Assembly (NCBI GenBank): GCA_003971905.1
Contig: RSEE01000071.1
Location: 124,001-188,000 of the forward strand
Source: Moniliella sp. 'wahieum'
Taxonomy: Eukaryota > Basidiomycota > Moniliellomycetes > Moniliellales > Moniliellaceae
Direction: 5' to 3'
DNA: 64,000 nucleotides
Below, piece by piece: positions 49,039 through 60,937 of the stretch (position 1 is its first letter; every line of letters starts with the position of its first letter). The notes beneath the pieces are model-generated. The model made no database searches and was not told the origin of the DNA. It saw only the letters and a program-made list of their open reading frames with translations. Position numbers and translations under genes: made by a program.

Positions 49039-50814
49039 ATGGCTGCCGTCGCCCCCGCCCCCGACCCCGACCCCCACGCGCTCGCCTCCCCCTCCCTCTA
49101 CTTTAGCCCCCCGCCCACACCCCACCATGCGCCGCCCAGCCCCTACGGTGTCTACTCGCCCGGCGGCCTCCTTGCCCTCCCGGGCCCTGCTCCCTCCTCC
49201 GCCCCTGGCCCGGTCCTCTACCCCCTCCAACTGCCCCTCCTCCCCGCGCCCCCTCCCCCGCTCGCCTCCCGCACCGTCTACCTCGGCAACCTGCCCGCCG
49301 ATGCGTCCGTCGACGAGCTTCTCGACCTCGTCCGCCACGGGCCCATTGAGAGTGTCCGTGTCGTGCCTGCCAACAGTGCGCCTTTGTTAGCTTCCTCAAC
49401 CCACTCACTGCCGCCGCCTTCCACGCCGACGCCACCTGCGCACGGCCCTTGCGCTTCACGCCACCCCGCTCCGCGTGGGCTGGGGCCGTCCCATGCCGCT
49501 CTCCCCCGCCGTCGCTACCGCCGTCGCCACTCGCGCCGCCACGCGCAACATATACATTGGCAATCTCGACCCTGCCTTTGTAACCCGTCCCACTGCCGAG
49601 GCTGAGCTACGCGATCGCCTGTCCAGTCTCGGCCCGATTGACCAGGTCAAAGTCGTCCGCGACCGTCGCATTGCCTTTGTCCACTTTCTCTCCATCGCCA
49701 CTGCCCTGGCCGCTGTCACCACCCTGTCCTCCGACCCGGAATGGAAAGAGCAGCGGATCAATTTCGGACGCGATCGTTGTGCCCATGTGCCGCGCGCGCA
49801 GCAAAACAACCAAGCACACAACCATCGTTCCGCCATGGCCGCCGCCGCCCGTTGGTGCCGCCTTGGCGCAGCAGGACGCACATAACCTCCCCTTTGGACC
49901 CGAACCGAGCCAGCTCGGTAACCGCACCGTCTACCTAGGCAACATTCACCCCGATACCTCCACCGAGGAATTGTGCAATCACATTCGCAGTGGTATCCTC
50001 CAGTCCATTCGCTACTTGCCGATAAACATATTGCGTTCGTTACCTTTGTCGACCCGAATGCAGCCTATGCCTTCCTCGCTTCTGCGTCCCAGTCCCCGTC
50101 CCAGGGCCAGGGCCAGTCGCAAGGCCAACCCCCCGATGGACGCGGGGGTGGCCTGACCATCCACTCGCGTCGGATCAAGGTCGGTTGGGGACGAGCTTCG
50201 GGCCCCGTGCCGCCGGCACTGGCCATGGCTGTCCAAGCGGGTGGATCGAGGAATGTATATGTGGGCAACTTGGACCACCCGGTCCACCCCATCACAGAGG
50301 ATAAGTTGCGTGCCGACTTTTCCGTCTTTGGTGAGATTGAACAGATTAACCGCTTGCCCGAAAAGAATTGTGTACGTTTACTTTGTCCTTTCTTGCTTGG
50401 TTCCAATTGGCGGTGTCACCTGAGCGTCGGCTTTGTCCTGCTTTGTCCTGCTTGGCCCTGCTTGGCCCCTGGTTTTGCTCGTATCATGCTAACCCCCCTC
50501 ACTCTTTGTAGGCCTTTATCAACTTTTGCAGTCTGCACAACGCCATCCGTGCCATTGCAGAGATGAAGGATCACCCGGACTACCAACATGCGCGCATTGC
50601 GTATGGCAAAGACCGGTGTGGCAACCCGCCCCGCTTGGCCCTCCCACTTTCCACCCCGCCTTCGCCTCCCCCGCAGGCGGAAACCAAGCACCGCGAACCA
50701 CCCACCCTGCTATCCTCTTGCCCTCGCCCCTCATCCGCCACGGTCACCAAGAGCCAGAGACTTTGCCTACTCCATGATCTAACTTGGCTCCCCCGTATCA
50801 CCTCGTGCACCTAG
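49039..50814 (+). CDS. Four-RRM RNA-binding protein, Mrn1/Nrd1 type
   Basis: Mrn1 (S. cerevisiae) and Nrd1 (S. pombe) bind mRNAs and influence stress granules and cell-cycle or differentiation transcripts. After a Pro-rich N-terminus ([17 protein letters not shown]) come four RRMs. RRM1: [23 protein letters not shown]2: [22 protein letters not shown]3: [39 protein letters not shown]4: [28 protein letters not shown] follows RRM1 and RRM3, as in Mrn1. A 140 nt intron (50372-50511, branch GCTAACC) splits RRM4 before [29 protein letters not shown] closes it. Frame changes occur near 49375, 49460, 49860 and 50020. Confidence 0.88.
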
Positions 50815-52268
50815 CTTAGGCATTTCATCTTCGTGTTGGTGTTGGTGCTGGTGCTCGTGTTTGTGTGTGTGTGTTCGTGTTCCTGCTCGTGTTTGTGTTC
50901 GTGTTTGTGATTGTGTTTGTCGTCGTCGTTTGTACTTCCGTTATCGATTATCGTCGGTCGTGTTTGGTTGGCATACTTTGTTTGTCCCCAGCCTGGAATT
51001 GTGCTTTTCTTCCTCAATGCCGATTCCACTCTCACATTCGTTTACATTCGTTTCCCCTACGCCCTACGCCCCTCCGCGCCGACTTGTCGTGTCGTGTCGT
51101 GTCGTATCTCTCTTGTATGGTTTCGTCGGGCTCTCGTCGGGGTTTCGTCGAGATGGCGAGATATCGAGGTTCGAGGTATATAATGTACCGCACGTATCCT
51201 TCCGTAGACCTTTGTTCACCCTACTCCGACCCCCCCTCTCCTTGGTTCGGGTATGAGAGCCTGCACTTGGGGAAGAGGATGAGATCTGAGATCTGAGAGC
51301 AGGTCCTCACCGTCAAGCTTCAACCGTCCAGCTTCAAGCTTCAAACTTCAAGCTGCGAGAGGTGGGCTTCCGGGGTGAAACCAACGCTGAGCGCTGAACG
51401 TCCATCTCCCTTTGTCTTGACACAGCAACGGATCCAGATCCAGATCCAGATCCAGATTCCTATACGCCACCGATACCGATCTTCGATCCGACCACCATCG
51501 TAACGCGTACACGCAGACAGGCAAACCGACGGAGAGGAAAGCGAGAGGAACTTTGCGAGGGAATAATCGCCCTGGAAACGAGGCAGAGGCAGAGGGGGGG
51601 GGGGGTCACTCAACAGATGTAGGAGCAAGAAGCAACAAGGAAGGAGCGAGGCGGGAGTACTACTTACAGGTCCATCGACCGTTGAATATCATGGACCTAA
51701 GCCTCGTCCGTCCGTGGACGCTAGGGGCTCATGTCGATTTCCATCGCCACTGTATCCGCACCTAGCAGGGCTAGGATGCCTCAGGGCGCAGAGCACGTGC
51801 AGCGCTTGGCTGCTGTCCATTCCGCCTCCTGCCTTCCGCCTCCCCGCCTTCCGCCTTGGGGCTCCTTCCGCTCCGGCCAGCAGAGCCATTCGGAACCACA
51901 CTGGCGCATGAACATTTCACTCTGGCGCCAAAATTTTCCCCCTGCGAGCCGGCCGACTTGACGTCCACAGCGGGCATCGAGAGCGTGCGTGGCCGCCGTT
52001 GCTCCTCCCTCCGACCGGCCCCGCCTCGGCACACCCCCCCCACCACCGCCATGGCACCACCACCGCCATCACCACCCGCCACCACGACCCCAAGCACAAC
52101 CACAACCCCATCCCCCCCCCGCCCCCCCTCACCAACCGCCACAAACACATCCCCACCGACACGCATCCGCAGGCACTCCCCTCCGCTCCGTTGCGTGTCC
52201 TCCCCTCCACTAACCTCGCCCCCCGCCCCCACAGCCAATGTACAAAACGCCCTCTGAGACTGGGCTTT
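50815..52268. other. Intergenic with short repeats
   Basis: No conserved gene is seen. It contains a G/T-rich run (GTGTTCGTG type, 50835-50930), a CTTGAAG-family array at 51312-51356, and (GATCCA)n at 51429-51457. A poly-G run lies near 51594. C-rich sequence upstream of the GCIP gene may hold a short Pro-rich 5' exon. Confidence 0.4.
51312..51356. repeat. CTTGAAG heptad repeat array
   Basis: GTCAAGCTTCAACC, CAGCTTCAAGCTTC and AAACTTCAAGCTG follow one another. This is the same heptad family as at 14475, 15505, 15648 and 35446. Confidence 0.8.
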
Positions 52269-53716
52269 ATGGTGGCCACGATTGAAGACACGCTTGCGCG
52301 TGCCGTGCTACCTGGCGCAGTGCACGATGCACGCACCGCCCCGGCCACCTCGGCCCAACTCCGCCAGGATACCCTCTCGCTCGTCGCTAGCATCAAGAAG
52401 GCCACCACCTCCTTCTCCCTCGCCATCCGTCCCGAGGCAAAGGGCGGCACCGTCGCCCCCGATACGAACTCGAACTCGAACTCCAATTCCAACTCGGGCT
52501 CGGACTCGGACTCAGGTCCACTGGCCGGTCTCAGCACTTCGTCCCTCGCGGCGGCGCAGCAGCAACTCCACCTGATCACCATGGACTTTCTTCCGAAACT
52601 GTGTTTGTAGCGCAAAAGGCGCGTGCGGATGGTCAGGCGTGGCGTCGGGGCCGGGTACCGCTGGGCCCAGATCCTGGCCCAGGCCGTGGAAGCGATCACG
52701 TCCGCCTTGGATCGTTGTGGAAGCCGCGATGGATACAGGTGCAAGCAGGTCCTGGAAGTCACGGCGGCCAAGCGCGAAGCACGCACGGTCAGGCACGTTG
52801 TTCCGGCTTTGCAAGGCCCTGAGGGGAGAGAAGTGGTGTTGCGTGCGACAGGCGCTGTGTGGGCCGCGTGCGATAGCGCTCACAACCTCCCTGAGGACGC
52901 TCGTGGTGTGCTCACCTTACTCTTGCACCGCCAGCAGGAGGTCGTGCGCGATCGTTGGAGGAACTTCGTGAAGGGATCGACGAGGAGAGCATCCGGACAG
53001 CGACGATGAGGAAGAAGATGAAGAAGATGATAAAGGCCATGGAGAAGGTGAAAGGAGGAGGACGGTGTCCCGGGTCAAGCTGTCTCCAGCAAGACCCAGG
53101 CTGAAATGGACCAGGATGAGCTGGATGCTCTGATGGGTGGAACGGAGGAGGGACTGGAAACAGAACGGCTGCCCTTGGCCAAACGCTCCCTTTCGCTCTT
53201 GGAGCAGTGCGATGCATTCCTCACCCTCTACGGTAAGGCCCTGCGGGTAACCCCAAGCTTGTCGGGTGCAGCTGTGGATGAGGCGGCAGCGGCTCTGGAT
53301 GAGGTCGCAGCCAAGGTGGACGATGCGATTGATGCCATCCTACGAGGCACACAGGCCCTGGGACAGGCGCACGCCTACCGCGGAAGCGGAACGGCTGATC
53401 GCCCAGCTGGGCGGCATCACCATTTCCGGTGCCAGCTCGCGCAGGCTCGGAGGGTGCGGCGACACACGTGCTTGAGGGGGAAGAAGAGGAGGAGGCGGAC
53501 AACGACGAGGAGGAAGATGAGACGAGGACGAGGACGAAGACGAGGAGGGACCGCTGCTCGTGTCCATACGGGGGGACCTGGGGGCGTCTGCGCGGCGCTC
53601 GCAGCGGCTGCCCATGCTGGCGGGGGACCAAGGGCGCGGCGCGGATGGACAGGGAGGCTGCGGACCTGTCGGGCGCGCTGCAGGCCATGGTGGCCGACGG
53701 GCTGTTGGGCGCCTGA
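52269..53716 (+). CDS. GCIP-domain (cyclin-D1-binding-protein-like) protein
   Basis: The animal GCIP/CCNDBP1 protein binds cyclin D1 and HLH factors; the fungal role is unclear. The ATG at 52269 gives MVATIEDTLARAVLPGA. Then SIKKATTSFSLAIRPEAKGG, WAQILAQAVEAITSALDRC and RATGAVWAACDSAHNLPEDA match the GCIP N-terminal helical domain (TGxVWxxCD, LP). DRWRNFVKGS and an acidic stretch follow. The second helical domain has MDQDELDALMGGTEEGLE, RSLSLLEQCDAFLTLYGKAL and ALDEVAAKVDDAIDAIL. The end is Glu/Arg-rich, then DREAADLSGALQAMVADGLL. A Ser/Asn repeat (SNSNSNSGSDSDSG) interrupts domain one. Frame changes occur near 52600 and 53380, among others. The PMT gene starts 250 bp downstream. Confidence 0.6.
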
Positions 53717-53966
53717 ACGCGACATGGAGGACTGCCATGCACATGTGGGTTCTGGTACTCGGGCAGCGCTGATAGATGGACAGGCAGGAGCATGGCAGGT
53801 GCGAGTCACGTGCAGCCCAGGGCGGTGTGGCGCGTCACGTGCGTCACGTGGCCTGCGGGTGATGTGGAGGGTGATGGGATGTGCCACGTCGCCTGCTGCG
53901 AGCGCAGTGGGCCTCCTTCTCGGTCTGGGCGCCGCCACCTCGCTCCGCTGCTCCACCTGCGCCGGC

Positions 53967-56957
53967 ATGTCCTTTGCGCCGTCTGACCAGGCCGTCCGAT
54001 CACGCGCCCACCCGTCCGCCCGCCGCCGCGACACCATCATCGACGCCCCGCCGCCCCCGCCCCCGCCCCCGCCCACGCCGACGACGACCGCCCCCGCCCC
54101 GACAGCAGCCACGACAAGCACAGGGACTCCTTCCTCTACCCTCCGCCCAGCCACCACCATGCCTCGGGCGCACCCGGCCTCGCCCGCGCATACCCCGCCC
54201 CCTCCTGGGCTGCCCCTCGGCACCGCCCTCGCCCCCGTCGAGTGGCGCATCGTCGCTGCCGTCGCTCTTGTCGCCGCTGTGTTCCGCTTCTGGAAGCTGA
54301 ACCGCCCCAGCAGCGTCGTGTATGTCCTTTGTCTTTTTTGTCTTCTGCTGCGCCCCGCTTGTGAATGCCAACGCCTGACTCGGCTGCTCTGCCCAGGTTT
54401 GATGAAGTGCACTTGGCAACTTTGCGGGCAAGTACCTCCGCCGCCACTTTTTTATGGACGTGCATCCGCCCCTGGCCAAGCTCCTGATCACCCTGGCTGC
54501 CTGGCTCGGCGGGTACGACGGCAACTTTGACTTTAGCGGCATTGGCAACGAGTATCTGGCCGGGGACTTGCCCGGCCAGCCGGTGCCCTACGTGGCCATG
54601 CGCAGCGTCTCGGCGCTCTGTGGCTGGGCCTTGGTTCCCGTTGCGTTCATCACGCTTCGCGCGGCCGGGGTACGCACTGGGTCCGCGTTGGTAGGCGCGT
54701 GCTTTGTGTTGCTGGACAATGCGCTGGCGACGCAGAGCCGGTACATTTTGTTGGATGCGCCCTTGGTCCTTTTACGGCGACGACCGTGCTGTGTTGGGTG
54801 TGCTTTGGCAAAGAAGATGCTCGCCAGCCCTTTTCGCGTCCGTGGTGGATCTGGCTCTTTGCCACCGGTACCTCCCTGGGACTTGTGATCAGTGTCAAAT
54901 GGGTCGGCTTGGCAACAGTCGCGACGATTGGAGCTGCAAACTGCCCTTCAGCTTTGGTTCCGCTTGGCCGACCGACGCACTTCCTTGTACGGTCTCACCC
55001 GCCACTTTCTGGCCCGTGTGGCTGGTCTGATTGTTGTGCCCCTCGCCGTGTATGCAATGACGTTTCGTATCCATTTCGCCTTGCTCAACATGGCTGGCGA
55101 TGGGGATGGGTTCATGTCGCCGGCCTTTCGCCACTCGCTCCAGGGCGGCGAAATGCAAGATACCTATGCGCGTGTCGCGCTCGGCAGCGCCGTTACCCTC
55201 CGCCACCTCAACACCAAGGGAGGCTACCTCCACTCGCACCCGTTCAACTACGAATCCGGTTCCAAGCAGCAACAGGTCACCCTTTACCCGCATTCGGACG
55301 ACAACAATGTATGGGAAATCGTTGCGGCACCTACCGCTGATGCGCCACCACAGGTCGACAGCAACGGTGTCCCGCTCACGCTTCCCTCGGGAACGCCCCG
55401 AGATGTGGAGAAGCATTGGGCCCAGCTCGAGTGGCTCAAGGATAAAGCCGAAGTGCGTTTGATTCATCGCGCGTCGGACAAACGGCTGCATTCGCATAAC
55501 CATCGACCGCCCATTACGGAGAACGATTACCAGAACGAGGTGTCGGCCTATGGCTCACCTGGCTTTACCGGCGATGGCAATGACAATTGGGTTGTGGAGA
55601 TTGATCCGATCGATACCCCGGCCGGAGCGGCGCGAGAAGAAGTGCAGACGCTTCGGACGGTGTTCCGGTTGCGCCACTACAATTCCGGGTGTTACTTGTT
55701 TAGCCACAATGTTCATTTGCCCGACTGGGGCTTTGGCCAACAAGAAGTCATGTGCAACCAATGGCCCACCCGGCCCCGTTCGCTGTTTTACATTGAGACC
55801 AACAGCCACCCTTTGCTCGAACGCGATGCGCACGCAACCAAGACCAATTACCCCCGTCCTTCCTTCTGGGCCAAACTGATTGAACTGCAACAGGTCATGT
55901 GGACCACCAATGCTGGCCTGACAGAACGGCATGCGTACGACTCGCGTCCTCACCAATGGCCTCTGCTCCGTCGCGGCGTCAACTATTGGTCCCGCGAACA
56001 TCGTCAAGTGTACTTTATTGGCAACCCGTTGATCTGGACCTTGGGACTGGCTGCCGTGCTCACCTATCTCGTCGCCCGCATCGCCATCATCTTGCGTGCC
56101 AAACGTGGTTATGGCGATCTGCACAACTCGACCGTATCGTTTTACGATGGTCTGCTGGCCTTCTTGGTAGGCGGGTATGCGGTGCACTACCTGCCCTTCT
56201 TCATCTTGGGCCGACAACTCTTCCTCCACCATTACCTGCCTGCCTTGTACTTTGCCATTCTGACGTTTAGTGTGGTGTGGGACGCGGGCATGGCACGTGT
56301 CCGTGCCAAGTGGAGGGTACAGGCTAGCTTTGCCCTCATCCTCCTTGCCCTCTTTGTCTTCTCCCGCTCTCCCCGCTCATGGCGGCCGGTCGATGGACCC
56401 AAGCGCAATGCCAAGCCGCTCGCCTCCGATCTACCTGGGACTTTGACTGCGTTCAATTCCCTCTCGACGCTAAGGCTTACGATCAATGGCCCGATCCCGT
56501 CCACACTGCTTTGCCTTCCCTCGGACCTAACTTCCCCCCCTTGCCCTCCCTCCCGCCTCAAGTGCCCACCTCCGACACCAACCCCGCACCCGCTTCCTCC
56601 TCTATCCCTCCTTCCTTTGGCGCCGCCGCTCCGGCCAACCATGCGTTCGAACACGCCAAGAAGGTCTCTGCTTCGGGCCAGCCCGACTCATCGTCGCAGC
56701 CTGCTGCCTCCCTTGCTCTGGGCGGCGCAGCAGTGAAGGACGACCCCGTCCCGCTTCAAGTGGATTCCTCGTCGCCTGCCTCGTCGCCTGCTTTCTTCGC
56801 TCGCCTCGTCGTCGTCGTCGTCATCGACCGCTGCTGGCGCTGGTACCGACACGGTCGACCCACATGGACTGGACGCCAAGCAAATTCAAAATATGGTGTG
56901 GGCGGACGTTGGCTGCTGGACTCAAGGCGTCGGACGTGCCTGCTGCCGAGGGCATGA
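53967..56957 (+). CDS. Dolichyl-phosphate-mannose protein O-mannosyltransferase, Pmt2-like
   Basis: PMTs transfer mannose from dolichol phosphate to Ser/Thr of secretory proteins in the ER lumen. The ATG at 53967 gives MSFAPSDQAVRSRAH and a Pro/Thr-rich cytosolic lead. A first helix (WRIVAAVALVAAVFRF) and a 77 nt intron (54320-54396) precede FDEVHFGNFAGKY, the catalytic Asp-Glu loop, with one T missing near 54414. Then come MDVHPPLAKLLITLAAWLGG and the MIR domain (RHLNTKGGYLHSHPF, KQQQVTLYPHSDDNNVWEI, CYLFSHNVHLPDWGFGQQEV). C-terminal helices follow (VHYLPFFILGRQLFLHHYLP). LHSHPFNYESGSKQQQVTLY places it in the PMT1/PMT2 group rather than PMT4. The 54892-56460 part is one clean frame. Beyond the STWDFDC region the end is uncertain. 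Confidence 0.92.
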
Positions 56958-57173
56958 CCGCACTTCCCGTCGCACCCTAGTCCTAGTCCCAATCCCATCC
57001 AGCCCTCCAGCCCGATTCAAACACGATCCAACTTGATCCAACTTGATCCAACACGATCCAACCTGATCCGTACCGATCGATTGAGGTGGGGGTCCATGCG
57101 AGGCGTTGGAGTCACATGCCGTCTTCCCGTCTCGTTGGATTCTGGTCTCTCTTTCTCTCTCTCGTCGTCCTCG

Positions 57174-57241
57174 TCATGCGTCGTTCGTCGTGCGTCGTGC
57201 GTCGTGCGTCGTGCGTCGTGCGTCGTGCGTCGTGCCTCGTC
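57174..57241. repeat. (CGTCGTG)n heptanucleotide array
   Basis: About nine near-perfect 7 bp units lie in tandem downstream of the PMT gene. Confidence 0.9.
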
Positions 57242-57658
57242 CCACCGTACCGCACCCCAGGGTAGGGCCTCCCTCTGCAGGGCAACGTATGGTCATTGGT
57301 GCATCGGCCACGCCTTTCTCCCTCTCTCTCTCTCTCTCTCTCTCTCCTCCACTCCCCGCACCTAGTCTCCCCTCTCCCTCCCTCCTTCGGATACGGCTGT
57401 ACCGCTCGAAATCTCATCGCTCAGCGCTCAGCGCTCAGCGCTCATTGCTCATCTCTCATCTCTCATCCCTCATCGTTATGACGAGTCCCTTCTAATTCCT
57501 CTGGACGGAGAGGCGTTCTGTTGTCGCCATGCCTTCAAAGAAAAACGGACATTGAAGCCCTTCTGGGTTAGCTGTAAGTTCACATTAGGACGTTTAGTTG
57601 AACCACTGAACCGCAGTCAAGTACGGGACTCAGGGCTAGAGCATGGTCAGCGTTGATG

Positions 57659-57710
57659 AACGATTAACGATTAACGATTAACGTTTAACGTTTAACGTTT
57701 AACGATTAAC
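57659..57710. repeat. (GATTAACG)n/(TTTAACG)n array
   Basis: Seven short units switch from GATTAACG to TTTAACG and back. The same family is at 14171-14213, with fragments near 24640 and 63605. Confidence 0.85.
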
Positions 57711-58149
57711 TTCAACTGCGAGATCAGTGGGACCAGAGCTGAGCCATGCCCATGCTCATGCTCATGCTCATCTTGTGTAACTTGTCGCTGTGGCCAGAAA
57801 ACCATGAAATCCCGTGGGTTCCTTAGTTGCAACGGCCCGGGGTTGTATTGTCAAGCCACAAACGGGACACCCCTTTTGGCCTCTCTGCCAGGCCCTGATC
57901 ACAGTGTGGTGGCGGTACCGTTCCCAAGATGGCAGTGCGGTTCTTTTCCCATTCCCGGTACAAAGCCCGTCTCGCCCACGCACACCCAACAGACGGGCGT
58001 CCCAGCACCATACCACAACGTTTTGCTGGTGATCTTTTGGCCGGCACGACCGAAAGAGCAGCGATGGCGGTTAATTCGGCTTCAGCATCCCACCTCTATA
58101 CTCCCTTGCTGATGCCCCGTTCGAACGATCGCGATATACCGCAACTACG

Positions 58150-60060
58150 CAGCTAATACCCTCTCCACCCTTGTGTTATAAGCAAGAAGGCATCCCAACT
58201 CTTTTCCTGTATTGACGCGACCAAGACGCACAACTAGTAGACTTTTTGAGCAGGTTGAGGGGAAAGTAGCGGCAGCGTGGATGGGGTCGACCTGTTCCAA
58301 AACGAGGGACCGGTGGCGTTCTGGAAACGCACCACGCCAGGCGTCCTTCTAAGGTGCTGCTTTTACTTTTAGATACTATAGCCTGTACTCAGAGGGGGTA
58401 GTAGGTGGGCTTTTCCCCCACCTCTCCCATCATCGCCAATCGATACAGTAGATGCAACGCCTTCCTCTTAGTGCCCCCTCTGCTCTCCGCTTTCTCTCCT
58501 CTCAGCGTTCCACCTGTCTCAGCTCCAGATTGTTAGCAGCTCCAGATTGTTAGCCACTCATAGTGTTGTTCCAGCTTCCCAAATCGAATTGGTGGAGCAT
58601 TCCGTCCAAACGCTCTTAGTCTCAGCTTCAGTCCAAGTTTTGGGCTGCGTTTGTCCCTCGCCGTTTGCCTCTTTCCTCTCTAAAGTTGAGACAGCTTCAG
58701 ACATGTTACTACTGCCCACTGGTCGGTGCCACGTAGCCTCGCCATACTCTTTGTAGCCACCTCGACTACACGCCGATAGACTTCTCTTCGTTTCTAGCCC
58801 CGCTGGGATTCACCAAGAAGCCGAAGATCGCAGCGGGATCCATATAGACGAGACTGAAATAAGGGGGGGGAGGAGATCAACGGCAAAGGATACCTGGACG
58901 AAGGGATTCGGGAAGACCGAGAGGTGGTCGCTGAAGCAGATCGATGAGACTGCTGGTGAACTAGGGAGTAACGCGGATGTTGTCTGATGGGTCAAGGATG
59001 GATTCGTCAGGAGATGTTGTTACACAAGGAACCGTTAGGGGAAAAACATAAAAGAAAGGCTATACAGGCAATAAGTCTGGGAAGCAACATACAACGTTGA
59101 ACGATGAAATAATAAAGACTAATGGCTCTCAAAAGGAGCGCAGATTAAGTAGGGAAAGGTTCCCTATTAACAAGAACAGTCTCAAGCATGAAAAAGGCCC
59201 AAAGTAGAATGGGCTGGTTCTCCTCCCTCAGCCTGAGGTGTTAGAGGTAGTGCTATAGGGGTCCACTGCCCGGCCCTCAGTGGATCAGTGACGCTCGCTT
59301 AGCCGGGCGGAAGAGTTTCGCTCGCAGGCCGCGCACGCCCTGCTCGCTCCATCTCCCTTCTCTCTCTCCTGTCTCCTTCCCCTTCAGACGTTGCTTGAAG
59401 ACTTGTGGCTCACCACTTTGCCTTCATGCCTTGTCTGAAGGCCGCTTTGCAGCTGATCCATAGGATCGCGAGTGCTCCCAAGTCGCACTCTAGCATCAGC
59501 GCCATCAGCACATGAACGTAAAAGGCATGAGCGGAGAATCTCACAACGGAAACGAGACGCCTGGATCAGAAAACGGACGTCCAGATCCGGCAGCTCAATG
59601 ATATATAATTGCTAGTTAGCGCCCACTCGCGCTCAAGACTACAAAAGACCCAATATTTGGAGTAGATAAAATCAGTAGGGACTCCGACAAAGCTCACGCA
59701 CGGATCTCTTCAGTCGTACGGAAGGGACTTGAAGATCTTGATCACCCACAGATCGAATGAAGCATGCTCTCCGTTTCGACTCAATGGAGTAGATGGAGGG
59801 TTGTTTAGGTGAGCCAGCGAGCTGGGACCCTTAACAGTATCAATGTTGCCTCGATTGCCCAAGCGCCCATTGAAGATGGTTCCTCTGTTGCCCCCGTTTG
59901 GTAGGCTTGCTATACGGAGGGAACTGATTTATGTCCACAGGAAAAGGATGTGGCTCGTCGAATGGGAATCTTCCCTTTAGCCTATTGTGTGGCGAAGTCA
60001 CAATGTATATTACTTAGACGCTATGGAGTGTCAGGTTATGATATAGGAGCAGGGGTAGTA
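58150..60060. other. Second AT-richer gene-free island
   Basis: Composition is visibly more AT-rich than in the flanking genes. No protein or RNA gene is recognised. It carries copy 2 of the dispersed repeat also found in the 11650-13300 island. Confidence 0.45.
59294..59495 (+). repeat. Dispersed repeat, copy 2
   Basis: This matches 12797-13000 in the same orientation, from TTAGCCGGGCGGAAGAG to AAGTCGCACTCTAGCA. The flanks beyond the match differ. Confidence 0.85.
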
Positions 60061-60937
60061 GGAACATGATCGATTCAACATTGACATTCCGTTGGCATAT
60101 ACATAGTCTTCTAAAGAACTCAGCGCATGCATCTGATCGATCTGATCTTTGCCTCTTGAGTGGAAGCTTAAGGACGTGGGCGTGCTGCCACACATATCTA
60201 CACAGTACTGGCCTACCGGGTGAGTGCGGTCAGTGATGGAAGTGATCAGTAGATCAGGCGTCACTAGTCGCTCTGGTGTGTCGGCGTTTGGACGGGGAAC
60301 GTTGAGCGGCAACACCCGCGGTAACCGACAACCGATGACGGTCATCATAGTACGCATCCCACGGCGGCGTCCTCTATCCTGCCAGGAGAGGCCCGGGGAA
60401 ATGGGCTCATTTTGCTGCTGACCCAGGCTGGGTGTGGCCGCGACAGCTGCGGGGACCAGCTCGCCAACCGACGGACCGGGTGGGGGGGCAGACAGACGCC
60501 GAGGAGGGGTGAGTACTGAGCTCGCGTGGCCTGTGTAAAAACAGACGGTAGCAAGGGGCGATCAGATCCAATGATGTAATCTCGGCGATTCGAGCGGCGC
60601 CGCCACTGCATCTTAGTCCACCTGGCGGGTGACTGGGTGACTTGGCCAGTGATGGCGACGCGTGACTACCAGCCCGGATGAAAGTTGAAAGGAAGGGGCG
60701 CTTGCGCGCAATGCATCCCATGGAGCGCCGCAGACAGCCGCACTGGGACACACCCGCACGCGCAGTTGAGGCGCTGCCACGGCAGCACCGCAGGCACTGC
60801 CGCAGTGGGTTCGGAGAGGCGCAGCGCCACTGTCTCGTGTTGGTTGCACACTCCCAAGCGGCGCAGTGCCGCGATCGACATCCCGCCTGCCCTTCGTCTG
60901 GGCTGCCACCACCATCCCTAACCCCCCCCCCCCCCCC
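60061..60937. promoter_or_regulatory. SCS7 upstream region with a C16 tract at the ATG
   Basis: No gene is recognised. The last 16 bases before the SCS7 ATG (60922-60937) are an uninterrupted C run, and GC-rich sequence precedes it. A frame on the opposite strand across 60407-61969 is a shadow of SCS7. Confidence 0.45.

Larger units (their letters stand above)
56958..58149. other. Intergenic, low-complexity
   Basis: No gene is recognised. Repeats follow one another: GATCCAACTT units (57016-57070), CGTCGTG units (57174-57241), (CT)n (57322-57346), GCTCAGC units (57419-57445) and GATTAACG units (57659-57710). A frame at 57804-58112 has no family resemblance. Confidence 0.5.

Noticed and set aside
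57804-58112. 102-codon frame in the 57-58 kb spacer
   Set aside because: No homology, no promoter or intron signals, and alternative frames are equally open.
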